A DNA stretch of 64,000 nt, from contig WIUZ02000005.1 in NCBI GenBank assembly GCA_015956445.1, positions 310,001-374,000 on the forward strand. The letters are read 5' to 3'. This document shows positions 47,101 through 58,598 of this stretch, in pieces. Under the pieces are notes generated by a model that saw only the letters and a program-made list of their open reading frames with translations, had not been told where the DNA came from and searched no databases. Every line of letters starts with the position of its first letter. Position 1 is the first letter of the stretch. Origin of the DNA: Thelephora terrestris. Taxonomy: Eukaryota; Basidiomycota; Agaricomycetes; Thelephorales; Thelephoraceae. A program made the position numbers and the translations under genes.

Positions 47101-49658
47101 TCTTGTTCCTTTTTTGTTTTTTTTGGGGAAAAGACTGAATGCGCCTCGTGTCGTTGCACCGCCTCATTCGACCTCCCCGTTATTGAAATGTTCTGATCGG
47201 CGATTATGTCTTCAGGGCGTCAACATGCCAACCAAGTGCGTTGTGTTCTCAGGGATCAAAAAACACGATGGCCGGAGTTTCCGAGAGATTCTGGCCGGAG
47301 AGTATACGCAGATGGCAGGTCGAGCCGGAAGGCGTGGGCTGGACACAACGGGTACCGTGATCATCACGGTCGGCGACGAATTACCTGAGGTGCGTGAGCT
47401 AAGGGCGTTTCCCGATCCTCCCCTATTGAGATGGACCTTTTGCTTAACTGATTGCTTTGACTCACTGGGCCGTGGATTTCCATTGGCGGCCGCGCGCGTC
47501 TACTTTATTTTGGATGCATCCTCGCGTCCACAGCAAGGGATATTGACGCAGATGATATTGGGTCCTCCGTCGAAGCTGAGGTCCCAGTTCCGACTGACGT
47601 ATAACATGATCCTGAACTTGCTACGCGTGGAAGCGTTGCGTGTGGAAGAGATGATCAAGCGAAGTTTTTCGGAAAACGCGTCCCAAAGGTTGCTTCCCGA
47701 TCAACAGAAGAAAGTTCTCGAGGTATGGGGAGTTTTCGCGGAAGTGTTTTCCGTGAAGCCCGAACCCCATCTTACGTGTGTGTGTGTGTTTCGCGTAGGG
47801 AGAGAAGAAGCTGTCTCAGATGCGGAGGTTGGAATGCGATGTATGCTTACAGGATCTCGAAGACTATTACGACACGACGGTGAACATAATCGATCACAAC
47901 CAACGGTTGCTTTCCATGGCCGCCGGTAGCCCTCACGGAACGAAGGTGCTGTCGTCTGGTCGGGTCGTGATCCTTAGAGATGGCGTGAGGCAGACGGCGT
48001 TTTGTCAAACAACGGACCGGAGCGGCTTACCAGAAATTTGCCCCACTCTTCTAGCATTTCGGATCTAACGTCGCGGTGCTGCTCAAACTCGCGCCGCACG
48101 CTTCCGAAGGATCGAAGATGTACTGGGTTTTGGCATTGGTGGATTCCATTACCAAGTCAAAGAAAAATGGTGAGAAAACTGCCAAGGCTTGTGATCGACA
48201 CAGCTGACCCCGGAATCAAATTTACTCCCTGGCTAGACAAAGACGCTGAGGCGGTCGTACCGTGGTGGTCCCATAATCCCGAAGAACTGCTGGTTAGTCA
48301 ACCGGAGTACGAGCTGACCAGGGTTTCTTTGTCAAGCATCAGCCTCGTGACCACGAGGACCATCAAGGTGAAACGCCGTGCCCTTCTAAACACGATCGCG
48401 GAAAGGTCCATTGCTAACACGGGTTGCACGGCTAACCTTACTGGTTCATTTAGGTGGAGCCGGATTCAATCGTGGAACGCCATCTTATCCGTCCCATGCG
48501 TGAGGCAGTCGGGCTTCTGCAGGAAGTGGTCAAGTCGTGGATCGTCGAATCTGAAAAGGGAACTTCAAACCGGAAAATCCCTGAGGTGGACTGGCGGAAA
48601 ATGAGGACTTTGGAATTCCAGGAAACCCTCCGATCTCGGGAGGCGTTGGAAGGAATAAACAACGGAAGGTCGAGCCTGCTTTGCCCGGATTTTGACATCC
48701 ACGTGAGTTCATTTGTTCGCTCCGGAACGGGTTGTAAGTGAGCGTGTGAACTTAACCGGCCCGTTCGACGGCTTTCTGGATATAGTATGAAGTCCTTCAT
48801 GGAGAGAAGGTCCTGCAGGAAACGTTGGACCACCTTCGACTGGCAATTTCAGATCAGAACCTGGAATTAATCCCGGACTACGAACAGAGACTAGACGTGT
48901 TACGGGAGCTCCGATTTATTGACGAGAATTCCACGGTGCTGCTGAAAGGCCGGGTAGCGTGTGAGGTGGGTCGGAAAGTCGATCCGTTAGTGGTATTTGG
49001 CATGTTGACAACCCGCCCGGGCCATTCCTCCGTGCGGTTTCGTGATTTTTTAGATCAATTCTGCCAACGAGCTCGTCCTGACAGAACTGATCTTGGAAAA
49101 CACGTTCGGAGAGTACGAGCCGGAGGAGGTCGTCGCGTTGCTCTCGTGTTTCGTGTTTCAGGAACGGACGGAGGGTGACCCAATCTTAACCCCTCGGTTG
49201 GAATCGGGTAGAGAGGCGATCCTCGCCATTGCAGATCGCGTGGGGAGGGTCCAGGACAAGAACAAGGTGGTGGCGGAAGAACACAAGAAGGATCTCAAGT
49301 TCGGGCTGATCGAGGTAGTGTATGAGTGGGCCAAGGGCACAGTGAGTGATCATCTCTATTGTATTGACGGAAAGGACTGATAATGATCGCGTCCAGCCGT
49401 TTGAAAAAATAACAACTCTGACGGACGTTGCGGAAGGGACGATTGTCAGAGCTATTACGAGACTGGATGAGACCTGCCGCGAGGTTCGGGACGCGGCACG
49501 GGTGATTGGGGACGCTGAACTGTTCAAGAAGATGGAAGAAGCGCAGAACAAAATCAAGAGAGACAGTGAGCGCAAGCTTAAATAAAATCAAAGTTATCCC
49601 GGAAACGTGCTGACCGGATGTTTTAACAGTTGTGTTCGCAGCGAGTTTGTATTTCTAG
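44193..49658 (+). CDS. SKI2: SKI2-type DExH RNA helicase (Ski complex)
   Basis: SKI2 feeds mRNA 3'-5' into the cytoplasmic exosome. The spliced protein begins [19 protein letters not shown] and has an N-terminal region with FWPGGLEG. The helicase core has [37 protein letters not shown] (Walker A), [51 protein letters not shown] (DEVH box), [42 protein letters not shown] and [15 protein letters not shown]. The Ski2-specific insertion follows, then the C-terminal helical domain ([24 protein letters not shown]). A final intron joins KIKRD to IVFAASLYF, the family's usual end, placing the stop at 49656-49658. Some exons in 47.9-48.5 kb are uncertain. An RG-rich stretch lies within the core. Confidence 0.9.
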
Positions 49659-50111
49659 AGTCGAGCCACGTTCGTCCGTTTGGAGGAATCAGCGCAAAGA
49701 GTTGAGGTGGGGTGTACGCATAGGGACAGGGCCGGTGTATGGTGCTGATGACGAGGGTTTGAAGGGTCCTGTGGTGCAGAGAGATAAGGCCGAGGACGAG
49801 CTGGGACTAGCCTGAAGGTGGGATACTTAGTACGAATAGCGGGAAGGAACTGTATGTTGTGATAGACGCTGGGGGTTTTGCATCCATCTCGATAACGGGC
49901 TGAGCGTGGCGAGGGTGACGGCCGAGGGAGGTATAGATTCCAAGATTAACTTGGTTCTCTATGGGCCAGCCGCAGAGATATGGGACCGGATATAATTCGC
50001 TACCCAACAATCCGGGGGAGGTGTTCCTCCAGTACTTAATACCCTGGCTTGTATCCACCCGCTCCCGCCTCTTCCCTCCCTACCAAGGCACTGCTTCCCG
50101 CTCACCTCACC
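49659..50111. other. Intergenic region between SKI2 and a Pro-rich gene
   Basis: No frame with a recognised motif. It should hold the SKI2 3' flank and the promoter of the next gene; no clear TATA box. Confidence 0.4.
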
Positions 50112-52154
50112 ATGCTCGCTGGCCCTTATCCTCCAACGCACGCTTCCTCCTTCTCCTTCAACGACGCTATGGAGCGGCGCGGTAGGTCTCGTGCCGTACC
50201 CACCACCACCGCTATCCGCAAGAGCTACCGCCACCAACGGCAGCTCTACTATTCACACAACCCGGTTAGCCCCCCTTCTCCGTCACTTTCACCCGCCGGT
50301 TCCCCACGGTACGTACTATCAAATCCCCCGCGCTTTTTTCCACGTATATTCTCGCTTACGACCAGCCACCTCACCAGGTCGGACGACTCGACTTCCCCAC
50401 AATCTACTACGCTAGAAATACTCACGCCACCCGAATTCTCGCTTGACTATTACGACTCTCCTCCGAGCCCACCCCAGTCCCTCGAAGACCAGATCCACGA
50501 GGCGTACGCCCTTGACAATATCCACCTCGCAAAGATTCTCTACCTTAAACTCCAAGGCGTTCAAGTAGTCGACGACTCTGATCCTCGGATCGAGCAAGTC
50601 CAAGAGGAAGATTTTCCTTTTGGAAAGCTTATTCTCGATGAAGAGGACGAGAGGTCGTTGAAGGAATGTCAGAAGAGAGAAACCCATCGCAGGCGTGACC
50701 AACAGAGAGCAAACAAGCTGATTCAATGCGAACGGGCTTGGGATCAGTCCATCGTTGAGTACCGTCAACAATGTTTATTGGTCCAGCAACGCAAACGAGT
50801 AGCAGCTCTCGTTCTCGACGCTGCGGATTGGGAGCGGGGGCATCGCGCCCCAGAGCATTCCCCCAGGTCCGGCGCTCGCAGCCTCCTATCCCACAAGTCA
50901 CCCTACAGTGCCCCTTTGCAATCGGTTCCGAGCGGCCCGTACCCTTTGGAATACTCTGTTCCCACAAGCCCAACATCCCCCGTTGATATCCCTTCACGAT
51001 CGCCCAAGACATCCTACCTATGCCGAGGACCCCCGATTTCCAGCCCTTCCCACCCCATCCCGTTCCGACAGGTGTCCGCATGTATGAACGGCTCCCTATT
51101 CTCCGACGATGATGCGCCAAGCGAGCTTGGTGCTCGTAAGCGACAGTCACATGCTCACACCACCCTCCTCGAGCTCCTTCTCCAACCTGTTACTTGGGAA
51201 CGGGGAGAACGCTCGGAGGCAAGGGTCAGAAGAAGAAGCTCGCTACCCTCCTTCGGCACTTGGTCGTCTAACGCAACCCTTTGCTCGGCTTGTTCTCCTC
51301 CTTCGGGAACCCCTTCCACGATAGCATCATCCCATTCAGCCCATCAATTTGTCAGCATCCCGCGACCCACAATTTCCCTCTCCAAACCCATCACCTCCGC
51401 GCCGTCCGCTCGGGCGCGTCTATCTCTTTGTGGCGCTCACTCTCTAACCCCAATCGATCTCCAAGAGTGTCCTCTATCTTTCCCGAGCCAGCCCCAACCC
51501 AATGCTCCACTTTTCGTCCAGCAACCAAAGTCTCGATCTCGTTTCGCTAAACGTCTTGCCCGGAAAATCACTTCCTCCGTTTCTGCTCTCGTCGATGTTG
51601 CCGCGCAATTCCAGGCCTCGTATCTAAGAACCGCTGGCTCCATCATCCAATACGAGGCCGATTCATTTTTCGATGAAACAGCCGTGTCTTCATGGGGCGC
51701 TAAGCCTCTCGTCGGTTCTGCAAAGGCAAAGACCTGGCTTCCGTTTAATCCCGCTAATCCTCGGGCGAATATCAGCGAAGTCACAGCCTTTATGGAGGGG
51801 TCTGCATGGTCCGATTTAAAGGAGGACGTATATCCCGAACAAGAACATTATACTCTCGTAGAGCTCCTCTCCCCTTCTGAACGGTTCCTACCCCCTCCCT
51901 CCACCTCAGAGTTCGTGACCCCTTCCCCGCTAAGGCCTCGAGACGCCTCTATCAGCCTCCGATGCAGAATTCGACCGATCGCAAATCCGGTCCTTCTCAG
52001 ACTGAAGGCATTGCAGAACGTCTGTGCAGACCAGGGTTTCGAATGGGAAGGTCGGGCGAGAGAGGGCGCTCTTGGATTCGGGCGTGATCGCCTTCAGGGT
52101 GTCGCGTTCGAAGGGATCGGAAGGAGTAGGTTGAGCTGGGAGGTCTCCTTCTAA
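50112..52154 (+). CDS. Large Ser/Pro-rich protein of unknown function
   Basis: A nearly uninterrupted frame of 680 codons from ATG 50112; the frame is open upstream, but only from a TTG. A 69-nt segment (about 50309-50377, GTACGT...CACCAG) has strong splice signals and is a multiple of three, so it may be an intron. The first third is disordered and Pro/Ser/Tyr rich. A helical, charged region follows (SLEDQIHEAYALDNIHLAKI LYLKLQGVQVV...LIQCERAWDQSIVEYRQQ). Basic patches (RFAKRLARKITSSVSALVD) precede a more conserved-looking C-terminal part (SWGAKPLVGSAKAKTWLPF, ANISEVTAFMEGSAWSDL). It has no signal peptide or membrane segment. No family is recognised. Confidence 0.7.
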   Translation: MLAGPYPPTHASSFSFNDAMERRGRSRAVPTTTAIRKSYRHQRQLYYSHNPVSPPSPSLSPAGSPRYVLSNPPRFFPRIFSLTTSHLTRSDDSTSPQSTTLEILTPPEFSLDYYDSPPSPPQSLEDQIHEAYALDNIHLAKILYLKLQGVQVVDDSDPRIEQVQEEDFPFGKLILDEEDERSLKECQKRETHRRRDQQRANKLIQCERAWDQSIVEYRQQCLLVQQRKRVAALVLDAADWERGHRAPEHSPRSGARSLLSHKSPYSAPLQSVPSGPYPLEYSVPTSPTSPVDIPSRSPKTSYLCRGPPISSPSHPIPFRQVSACMNGSLFSDDDAPSELGARKRQSHAHTTLLELLLQPVTWERGERSEARVRRRSSLPSFGTWSSNATLCSACSPPSGTPSTIASSHSAHQFVSIPRPTISLSKPITSAPSARARLSLCGAHSLTPIDLQECPLSFPSQPQPNAPLFVQQPKSRSRFAKRLARKITSSVSALVDVAAQFQASYLRTAGSIIQYEADSFFDETAVSSWGAKPLVGSAKAKTWLPFNPANPRANISEVTAFMEGSAWSDLKEDVYPEQEHYTLVELLSPSERFLPPPSTSEFVTPSPLRPRDASISLRCRIRPIANPVLLRLKALQNVCADQGFEWEGRAREGALGFGRDRLQGVAFEGIGRSRLSWEVSF

Positions 52155-53167
52155 GCTGTTCCGCTTCTTCTGCCCTGATCCTGCCACGTGACGGGTAGAG
52201 ACGCTCATATCTCGTTTGATTCTCCCCAGTGGCTGGTCTACTGACGTTTTTCCTCTGTTATCGTCTCACCTGGCTTTTCTTCTGTCAACCCTCACTTTTT
52301 GTGTTCCTTAAACGGTTCACATTGGCCCTCTCACATGTTCTGCCACCTACTTCAGGTTCTGATCCTAATCTTCTCTTCCTGTTTTTTTTTTGCACCACAT
52401 CTGAGTTCGTGCGTGTTTGGCTAATTTCCGCCCTTGTGGATATCCGCCCCTGCCCATTTCATACCAGCTTCACGATCACCATCTGCCTCCTTCCAGTGTA
52501 CCCTTATTGCATCCTTTATCGTCTGCATTATTTTCCGGCCGACACGCACGCACACTCATTACTCGCCTTCGCACTTAAAGTCACCATCTTCCCATAGACG
52601 CGCTTTATCCCCTGATTCTTCTGGTTCTTTTGCGCTATGGTACATTTCCCCTCTATATTGACCTTGCTAGATGTGTCTAACCTCCTCCCATCCACCGGTC
52701 CCTGGTTCTTCTTTCATTCTGTGAAGAGGTTTCCGGGCTGGTCGATGATAATTGGTTTGAGCTTCGGTCTGAAAGGCTCTTTGGGCCTTTGTTAATTTGG
52801 TGGTGTCCTGTATATAGTTTTCAAACTTTGAAAATATATGCTTCTTCTCTCTCTCTCGAGGACGGCAAAGTGCGACCGGGTTAGACTTGATGCCTGGACC
52901 CTGACGTCCTATTCAATCCCGGTGTCTGCGGTCGAAGTGGAAGGGGGGCTTCTTTTCGGAAGAAGTTGTATTCTATATGGAGATTTCATAGCAACACGGA
53001 TAGCAACAAACAGTGGTAAAACCAACAGCAGCCACATGCCCATTTATAACCCTCCCATAGGTGAAGGCGAAGGGCAGGGGGGGTGTGGACGTATGGGTAT
53101 CGAAAATCAAAATTACCGGCCGTTATCCAATGGGATAGACGGTCCTAATCCTGTACGTCAGATAGTG
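52155..53167. other. Pyrimidine-rich intergenic region
   Basis: Over a kilobase without a supported gene. The left half is strongly T/C rich on the plus strand (including a run of about ten T near 52383 and tctctctctc near 52848), consistent with 3' flank. A frame at 52229-52597 is hydrophobic only because of that bias. Confidence 0.4.
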
Positions 53168-54640
53168 TCAGTCCCAATCAGCGACGTTATTGACGGTGCC
53201 CCCACCACCAGTGAACCAGGGTGCTGGGGGCGCACCTCCCCTCCCTACAAGCCTCGAACCAAACACTCCAGAAGCCCTGGACGGACCCGCTCCTCCTCCT
53301 CCTCCTCCTCCTCCTCCACGGCCCAAACCTCCTCCGCCTTGTTGCTGCTGCTGCTGCTGTTGATGTCCTCCGACTTGGTTGTCCGGATTCCGGAGGATGT
53401 TGAGTGTGGGTGATGGAGCGAGGTTTAGCGCCGGTGGGTTGTTGAGCATCAATCCGGATGGAGGCGGCCGTGGACTTCTCGGGATCGTGGATAACACCGG
53501 GGTCGCAGTCGGCGTGCTTAGAGTAGGGCTCGTCGTCGTCGATGTCGAGAGCGATATTGGGAGCGAGGGCGGACGTAAAGACGAAGAAGAGAAAGAAGTC
53601 GAGGCGGATGACGATCTCGTCGAAAGGGACGACGAGGACCCAGATGAGAGGTATCTGTCTCGTTCGCGCTCCTCATCCGCGAGCAACCCGTGCTCGCGAG
53701 CTGAAACCTCGTCTATACCGAGCATTTTGCGGAGTCGCTCGTTCTCCACTTCCAGCCTTTGAATCTCAGTTTCCCTGTCCACCATCCAATCGTGGTCCTC
53801 GATCAAAGTTAACAGGGCTTCATCGGATTCCGTGTCCTGTGGATTTTCAGAGAAGTCCACATCGGGATTAGTTTCCGCCTTGTCGATGGGGTCTTGTCCT
53901 GGAGAGTCGGGCTCTGCCCTTCCGGCCATGGTGAGGATGAGGTTACGCAGGTTATGTGATAAGTGGGAAAGTGGCATCGCGGTGGCGGTGGGGTTCGTGA
54001 TGTTTGGTTGGGATTCTTGGGCGAGCAGGGTGTCGTAGTGGCGAACGATGTTGGATTCGTGTTGTTGGGCGGCAACCTTACACCGGAATGGTCCTAGTTT
54101 AACAAAGAGGGAGGTGGTACTTTAGGCGAGGAGACTCACGGTGTAGCTCCGGAATTTGTTCATGACGCTCCCTATTGCATGTTCGTACTCTTTCAGCAGA
54201 AGACTTAGCTGCCGGTTTTCCTGGAGGAGGGCGTGATTTTCGATGACTGTTGCCGCATTGGTACGTTCCTGTTCGGACTCGAATCTTTCTGTTACGCAAA
54301 CACGTTAGAAGACCGCGGATTGCAAATGACCGGGTGGTCGTATGCCAGAGGATACAGCACACACCTTTCGAAATGTCCGTGTTAAACCTGCGTAGATTGT
54401 AACCGGATGCCGAAAACTGTCCAGCCTCAGCCTACAGATGGAAGGATGTAATTTCAGACAACCACAGCATCGAAAAGCGGCCTTCGGGTTCGTGAGGTGG
54501 GGTCTGACCTGTAACAGCCCCGCTTGCGAAGCCAGTGTAGATATCATTTTCTGGTTGTGGGCCAGCTGTTCGCTGAGCTCGTGAATGAGCGTCCACGCGC
54601 GGATAAACTCGCTGTCCATGTCCGGAGCTTGGTGGTACAT
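53168..54640 (-). CDS. SIKE/FGFR1OP2-like coiled-coil STRIPAK subunit (SCI1-type)
   Basis: SIKE/FGFR1OP2 proteins, called SCI1 in Sordaria, are small coiled-coil members of the STRIPAK phosphatase-kinase complex, which in fungi controls hyphal fusion and fruiting. The N-terminal half has [37 protein letters not shown], then [20 protein letters not shown] and the family-like coiled coil [31 protein letters not shown]. The second half ([20 protein letters not shown] onward) is long for the family: an acidic stretch, another short coiled coil ([20 protein letters not shown]), Ser/Thr/Pro-rich sequence, then polyGln and polyGly near the C-terminus. Start options are 54640 and 54619. The conserved part supports the call; the extended tail may be lineage-specific. 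Confidence 0.7.
53289..53368 (-). repeat. Coding polyGly (CCT)n and polyGln (CTG)n trinucleotide tracts
   Basis: On the plus strand a run of about ten tcc units (53289-53318) and a ttgctgctgctgctgctg run (53340-53362) encode nine glycines and eight glutamines in the STRIPAK-like protein. Such tracts are prone to length change. Confidence 0.8.
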
Positions 54641-54769
54641 GAGTTCCTGGTGGTGGATGGCCAGAGCTGCGTGTGTATGAAGGAGGGTGGAGGGGAAATT
54701 AAGCTTCCGTTGTGCTTGAAAGAAAGCGGCGTTCGGCAACGCGCGTGGCGCCTGTTGCCAGATTCCCAA

Positions 54770-56008
54770 ATGGTCCTCGTCGCAGCTGGTGAGTATTCGG
54801 AAACCGGATATCGTGATGCTTATTCGTGTTGCTAACTATTACAGGCCAGTTTTGTGCGAAAGCGGCACTCAGTAAGAACCTAGAGGCCGTTTCTGGTATC
54901 ATCACGGATGCTGCGAGAGCTGGGGCGAAGATGATCTTCCTCCCCGAGGCGTCAGATTTCATCGCGAACAATGCAGATGAATCAGCGTCCTTGACGAAGC
55001 CACTCCCCCAAAATGAGTTCGTTCAAGGGGTGCGTGCGAAGGCGAAGGAAACAGGGGTTTGGGTTAGCGTTGGCGTACATGAGACGGTTCGTGCCCTCCC
55101 TCGAATCATACGACCCCACAGTCATATCGGACATCCGGTTACTAACCTTTGCTGTTTTACCAGAGTCTTGACCCGAAACGTGGGTTTAATTCTCACCTAT
55201 TGATTGATTCATCTGGGGAGGTAGTGTCCAATTATCACAAGATTCATCTATTTGTACGTCTCAAGTCGGGTTCTCGTCGGACATTTGATTGTACCCTGCA
55301 TGATCGATTAGGACGTCGATATCCCCGGAGGAACAAGGCTCATGGAATCCGACACGACTATGCCTGGAGACAGGCTCCACGATCCCATTGAAACGCCCGC
55401 TGGAAAACGTGAGTCCATCTCAGTTTTCAGGGTTGCCATTGTGCCTGTAAACGAAGTCATAAGTAACCCGCCATTGTCGCACCATTCAAACGCACCCGTG
55501 CGTCTCCGTGCATAGTAGGCCTCCTGACTTGCTACGATATCAGGTTTCCAGAGGCCGCGCAGGTTTTAAAGTCACGGGGGGCAGAGATATTGGCGTACCC
55601 CAGCGCATTCACGGCTAGGACTGGAGCGGCTCATTGGGAAGTTCTCCTGCGAAGCCGTGCGATCGAAACGCAGAGCTATGTGATTGGCGCTGCAGCCGTT
55701 GGACAGCATTCACAAACCCGAACAAGTTGGGGACACGCCATGGTACGTTGGCTCTAATACTCTTATCCACGCCTTTAGGGGTAGCCCCGCAAATTGGATA
55801 TTCGTCATTCTCGGCTTCATCGCTGATTTTCGTGGTCTCGCGACAGATCGTGGACCCGTGGGGAACGATCCTGGCGCAGTGCACCGACCTTTTTCACGAA
55901 CAACCGACTTTCTGTCTTGCGAACGTCGATTTGGGTGGCGTGCGAGAGATCAGGACGCGGATGCCCGTCGATAAGCAGAGAAGAACGGATATATACCCCA
56001 CGGTGTAG
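54770..56008 (+). CDS. Carbon-nitrogen hydrolase, NIT1-type deaminated glutathione amidase
   Basis: Nitrilase-superfamily enzyme that repairs the side product deaminated glutathione. Exon 1 is 19 nt (54770-54788, MVLVAAG). The spliced protein has AGAKMIFLPEASDFI with the catalytic Glu, YHKIHLFDVDIPGG with the catalytic Lys, and GLLTCYDIRFPEAAQVLKSR with the catalytic Cys. SPSAFTARTGAAHWEVLLRS-like sequence (here YPSAF...) and RAIETQSYVIGAAAVGQHS follow, then TSWGHAMIVDPWGTILAQC. The tail VREIRTRMPVDKQRRTDIYP TV resembles NIT1/yeast Nit2 more than omega-amidase NIT2. No fused Fhit domain is seen. It is divergent from the STRIPAK gene, with 129 bp between starts, so the promoter is shared. Confidence 0.88.
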
Positions 56009-56799
56009 GTCGATCCAGAGCCACGGCGGTAATCCAAAGGATTGGTATGGTTATTATCACCGCACCATGACATTCGATGTCCAGTGTTCCAGGTTTTCCC
56101 CTGATCAGACGCGGACGCTGATCTTCCTTCCGCCCGTCATGTTCAAGGCCGAGAGTCCGAGCGCCGTGCGCGGTGAGCCGACTTCTAGTCCGCACCCTTC
56201 TCGAAGTGGGGGTACTGAGTGGCCTGGATGCCGCCAGGGTCGGCTGCGGCGTGCGTGGCACCGGTCCAAGCACCCTCAAAGACTCGTCGATACGTGGCGG
56301 TGTTCTACCATTGAGAGGAACGTGGCACAATTGTATCTCATGCAATGCAATCTGAGAGCGCCGGGCGTCAAGGCGATCACAGATTGTCTATGCGTCCCTG
56401 GCTCCCCCGCAGACCGATCGAAGCCGCACTGCTTTGTAACAACTTTTCGGTTGGCACAGACAGTGACACACGCCTCTAATGAATCTCCTGAGACCCTCCT
56501 CGATGATCCTGAGCCTCTAGTCTGTCGCTAAGCATTGTATTTGCCGAATGTCTTTTGTGAGCGGAGAGAATTCAGCTCAGCTGACGCCACAACCGAGCGG
56601 CATTTTCCGACAAATCGTTCTTTTCTTCTCACCAGCTAATTCGCTTCGCCACCTCATAACTTTCCAGTATCTTAATTCTCGCTTAGCACATACCCACCAC
56701 AGGTAACTGCACCTGCCTTCCAGCCATCCTCGACCAAAGCCTCGATCGTTTCTTTTTTCCCCTGTCCCTTAAGCTCCTTTCTTCGGATTCCTTCCAACC
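56009..56799. other. Intergenic region with an unassigned open frame
   Basis: The plus-strand frame 55917-56531 overlaps the end of the NIT1-type gene and runs on to 56531. A similar length is open on the minus strand. Neither shows a known motif. The part 56540-56799 is pyrimidine-rich, like a fungal promoter, before the next ATG. Confidence 0.35.
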
Positions 56800-57685
56800 A
56801 TGGCCACTTCACTCACCCAACTTTCTGCTTGCGTCACACGCATTCTTTCTCTCACTGGATTCCCGAAAGAGCTGAAGACGAGGGATATCCAAGCCTCTTT
56901 TGCAGAGTGGGAAAGCGTCGGGGGAGGGTTTAAGATCAAGTGGATCGATGATACCAGCCTCTTGATCGTCTTCCAAGACGCCACGGTTGGTGAGTTGCTC
57001 GTCGTTTTGTTGCGCGTCCAGAGGCTGAGCTAATTCATTGCCTTTGTCCATGGTTCGCGTAGCCAAACGTGCTTATCTCCATGCACTTGCCTTTCCTCCA
57101 GCCATTCTCTCCAAACAGGCTCCTGAAGCCCCGACCATCATCAGGCCTTACGACGGAGCGGACGCGCAAAACGTGATTCAATCCGTCAATTCTCGTCATA
57201 TGAGCTCTGGTTCCAGGGCTCACAACTCGAGGGGATCAGTTTCGCATGGTCGCTCTGCTTCCACCATGAGCACATCCAATTCCTTCCGAAACGGTGTCCT
57301 TTCCGGACTGAACGGTTCTGCATCTATTCCTGAACACCCGCCGGCTTTCCAGATCCCTACCAATATCTCTCCGAGGGACCGAGAACCCTCGCCAACGCTC
57401 CCCAACTTACCCTCTCACCCTACCCTGAATGCACTCATTTCATCCACGTTGGGTTCCCCGGATTTAGATAACGCTCCGCCTTCCGATCCGGCCATTCTTG
57501 CATTTGGAGGACCGGCGCTAGATACTTCTGAGAGTGTCAGCAGCCCTCCGAGGATCGGAGACCCTGGAAGGAGGATGCTGGGTGCGGCGCTTGGAGTTCG
57601 TCACCCAGGACTTGGGCCGAGGGTCATTGGTCAGAAACCGTCTTCATCTGGCGGACCATCACCCGTCGCTGTAACCGCAGAGTAG
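56800..57685 (+). CDS. R3HCC1L-like protein with an RRM-like domain
   Basis: Two exons joined over an intron that starts GTGAGTTGC near 56990 and ends CGCGTAG at 57060 encode about 270 residues. Residues from about 15 to 75 (LTGFPKELKTRDIQASFAEW, GGGFKIKWIDDTSLLIVFQD ATVAKRAYLHAL) match the C-terminal RRM-like domain of R3HCC1/R3HCC1L, where FDIKWVDDT is typical. The rest is Ser/Pro-rich and disordered (SRGSVSHGRSAS, SPRDREPSPTLPNLPSHPTL), ending near SSSGGPSPVAVTAE. Metazoan relatives carry an R3H domain in front, which is absent here. An RNA-related role is likely but unproven. Confidence 0.7.
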
Positions 57686-58542
57686 ACACATGGTGTGCGT
57701 TGCCCTGATCGAACAAGCGTGGAAGCAATGTTTGTTTATGGCCCTTTTTTAGGTTTCACCTTGTGGTCTTTCATTCCGTCTTGTTGGAATCGCGGCGTTT
57801 TTTGTTCCCTTGCGTTTTCAGCTACTTATATCGTTTCGTCTCGTCCTGTCGTTTGTATGTTTCTAGTCAGCGGAGAATACGATTTTGATTTGAAATCGGA
57901 AGCGCCCCTGTGAGAGCCACGGAGTGAATTTTGCAGTTTGCAATTCACTGTTGTGGTCGCACGCCGCGCAACGCCATGACCGATTGTTCTTCGGCTGAGG
58001 TCGTTTCAAGCTTTGGATCGTCCCATCTGCCGAGATTCGACGGGGAGATGCAGGTGTCATCTATTCTTTGTATCTTGTTTCCGCCGTGCCGCCTTACATG
58101 TACAGATCATGGGACCGGGCCTACAATAGTTGCATCTGTTGGATGCAACACACTGGTTGGTATAAGTACAAGGGCCTTAGCGCGTTCTGTTCCCCTTTGC
58201 CTCCCCTAACCCTCCTTCCCCGCCTACGCAGTTACAGATGCCTTCAGTCGCACGGCAGTCACAGTCTCAGAAGACCGCTACCGAGAGGCGCGGGTGTAAT
58301 TATCCACCTAATAAGCGAATGATGAATGAAGTGTGGCGACGAGGGAAGCATGAGGCAACTGTACGTGATCCTTTCTTTCCGACTCGTGGATACAACTGGG
58401 ACTGAGCACTGTCCTCTTTTACATTATCAGACGCTGGATTCAAATAACGTTCAGCTCAGTCACCGTTCCGCAGTCACCGTTCGAGAACGTGCCATCGCTA
58501 ATGTGTCTGCTGATCTCCCGATCTGCAATAAGCACCATGGGA
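57686..58542. other. Intergenic region upstream of a Pro-rich orphan gene
   Basis: A T-rich first part (57720-57860) looks like 3' flank. The frame of the following gene is open upstream to 58326 but carries no conserved sequence there. No other gene seen. Confidence 0.4.
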
Positions 58543-58550
58543 CATATAAA
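58543..58550 (+). promoter_or_regulatory. TATA box of the Pro-rich orphan gene
   Basis: The sequence catataaa lies 56 bp upstream of the ATG at 58599, followed by pyrimidine-rich DNA. It supports starting the next gene at 58599 rather than at the upstream in-frame ATG at 58326. Confidence 0.55.
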
Positions 58551-58598
58551 ACACCCCCTGGTTTTGTCCCATCCACAACTCTCTTCCCAACCCCCGCT

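Noticed and set aside
47777-47790. (TG)n microsatellite as a possible regulatory element
   Set aside because: It is only about seven units long and sits inside a SKI2 intron near the acceptor, where T/G-rich runs are common.
52229-52597. Hydrophobic 122-codon frame that looks like a membrane protein
   Set aside because: The hydrophobicity comes from the T/C-rich composition of a 3' flank; no splice sites or family signature.
55917-56531. Long frame overlapping the NIT1-like gene end
   Set aside because: Its first part is an out-of-frame shadow of the hydrolase and the rest lacks motifs or support.
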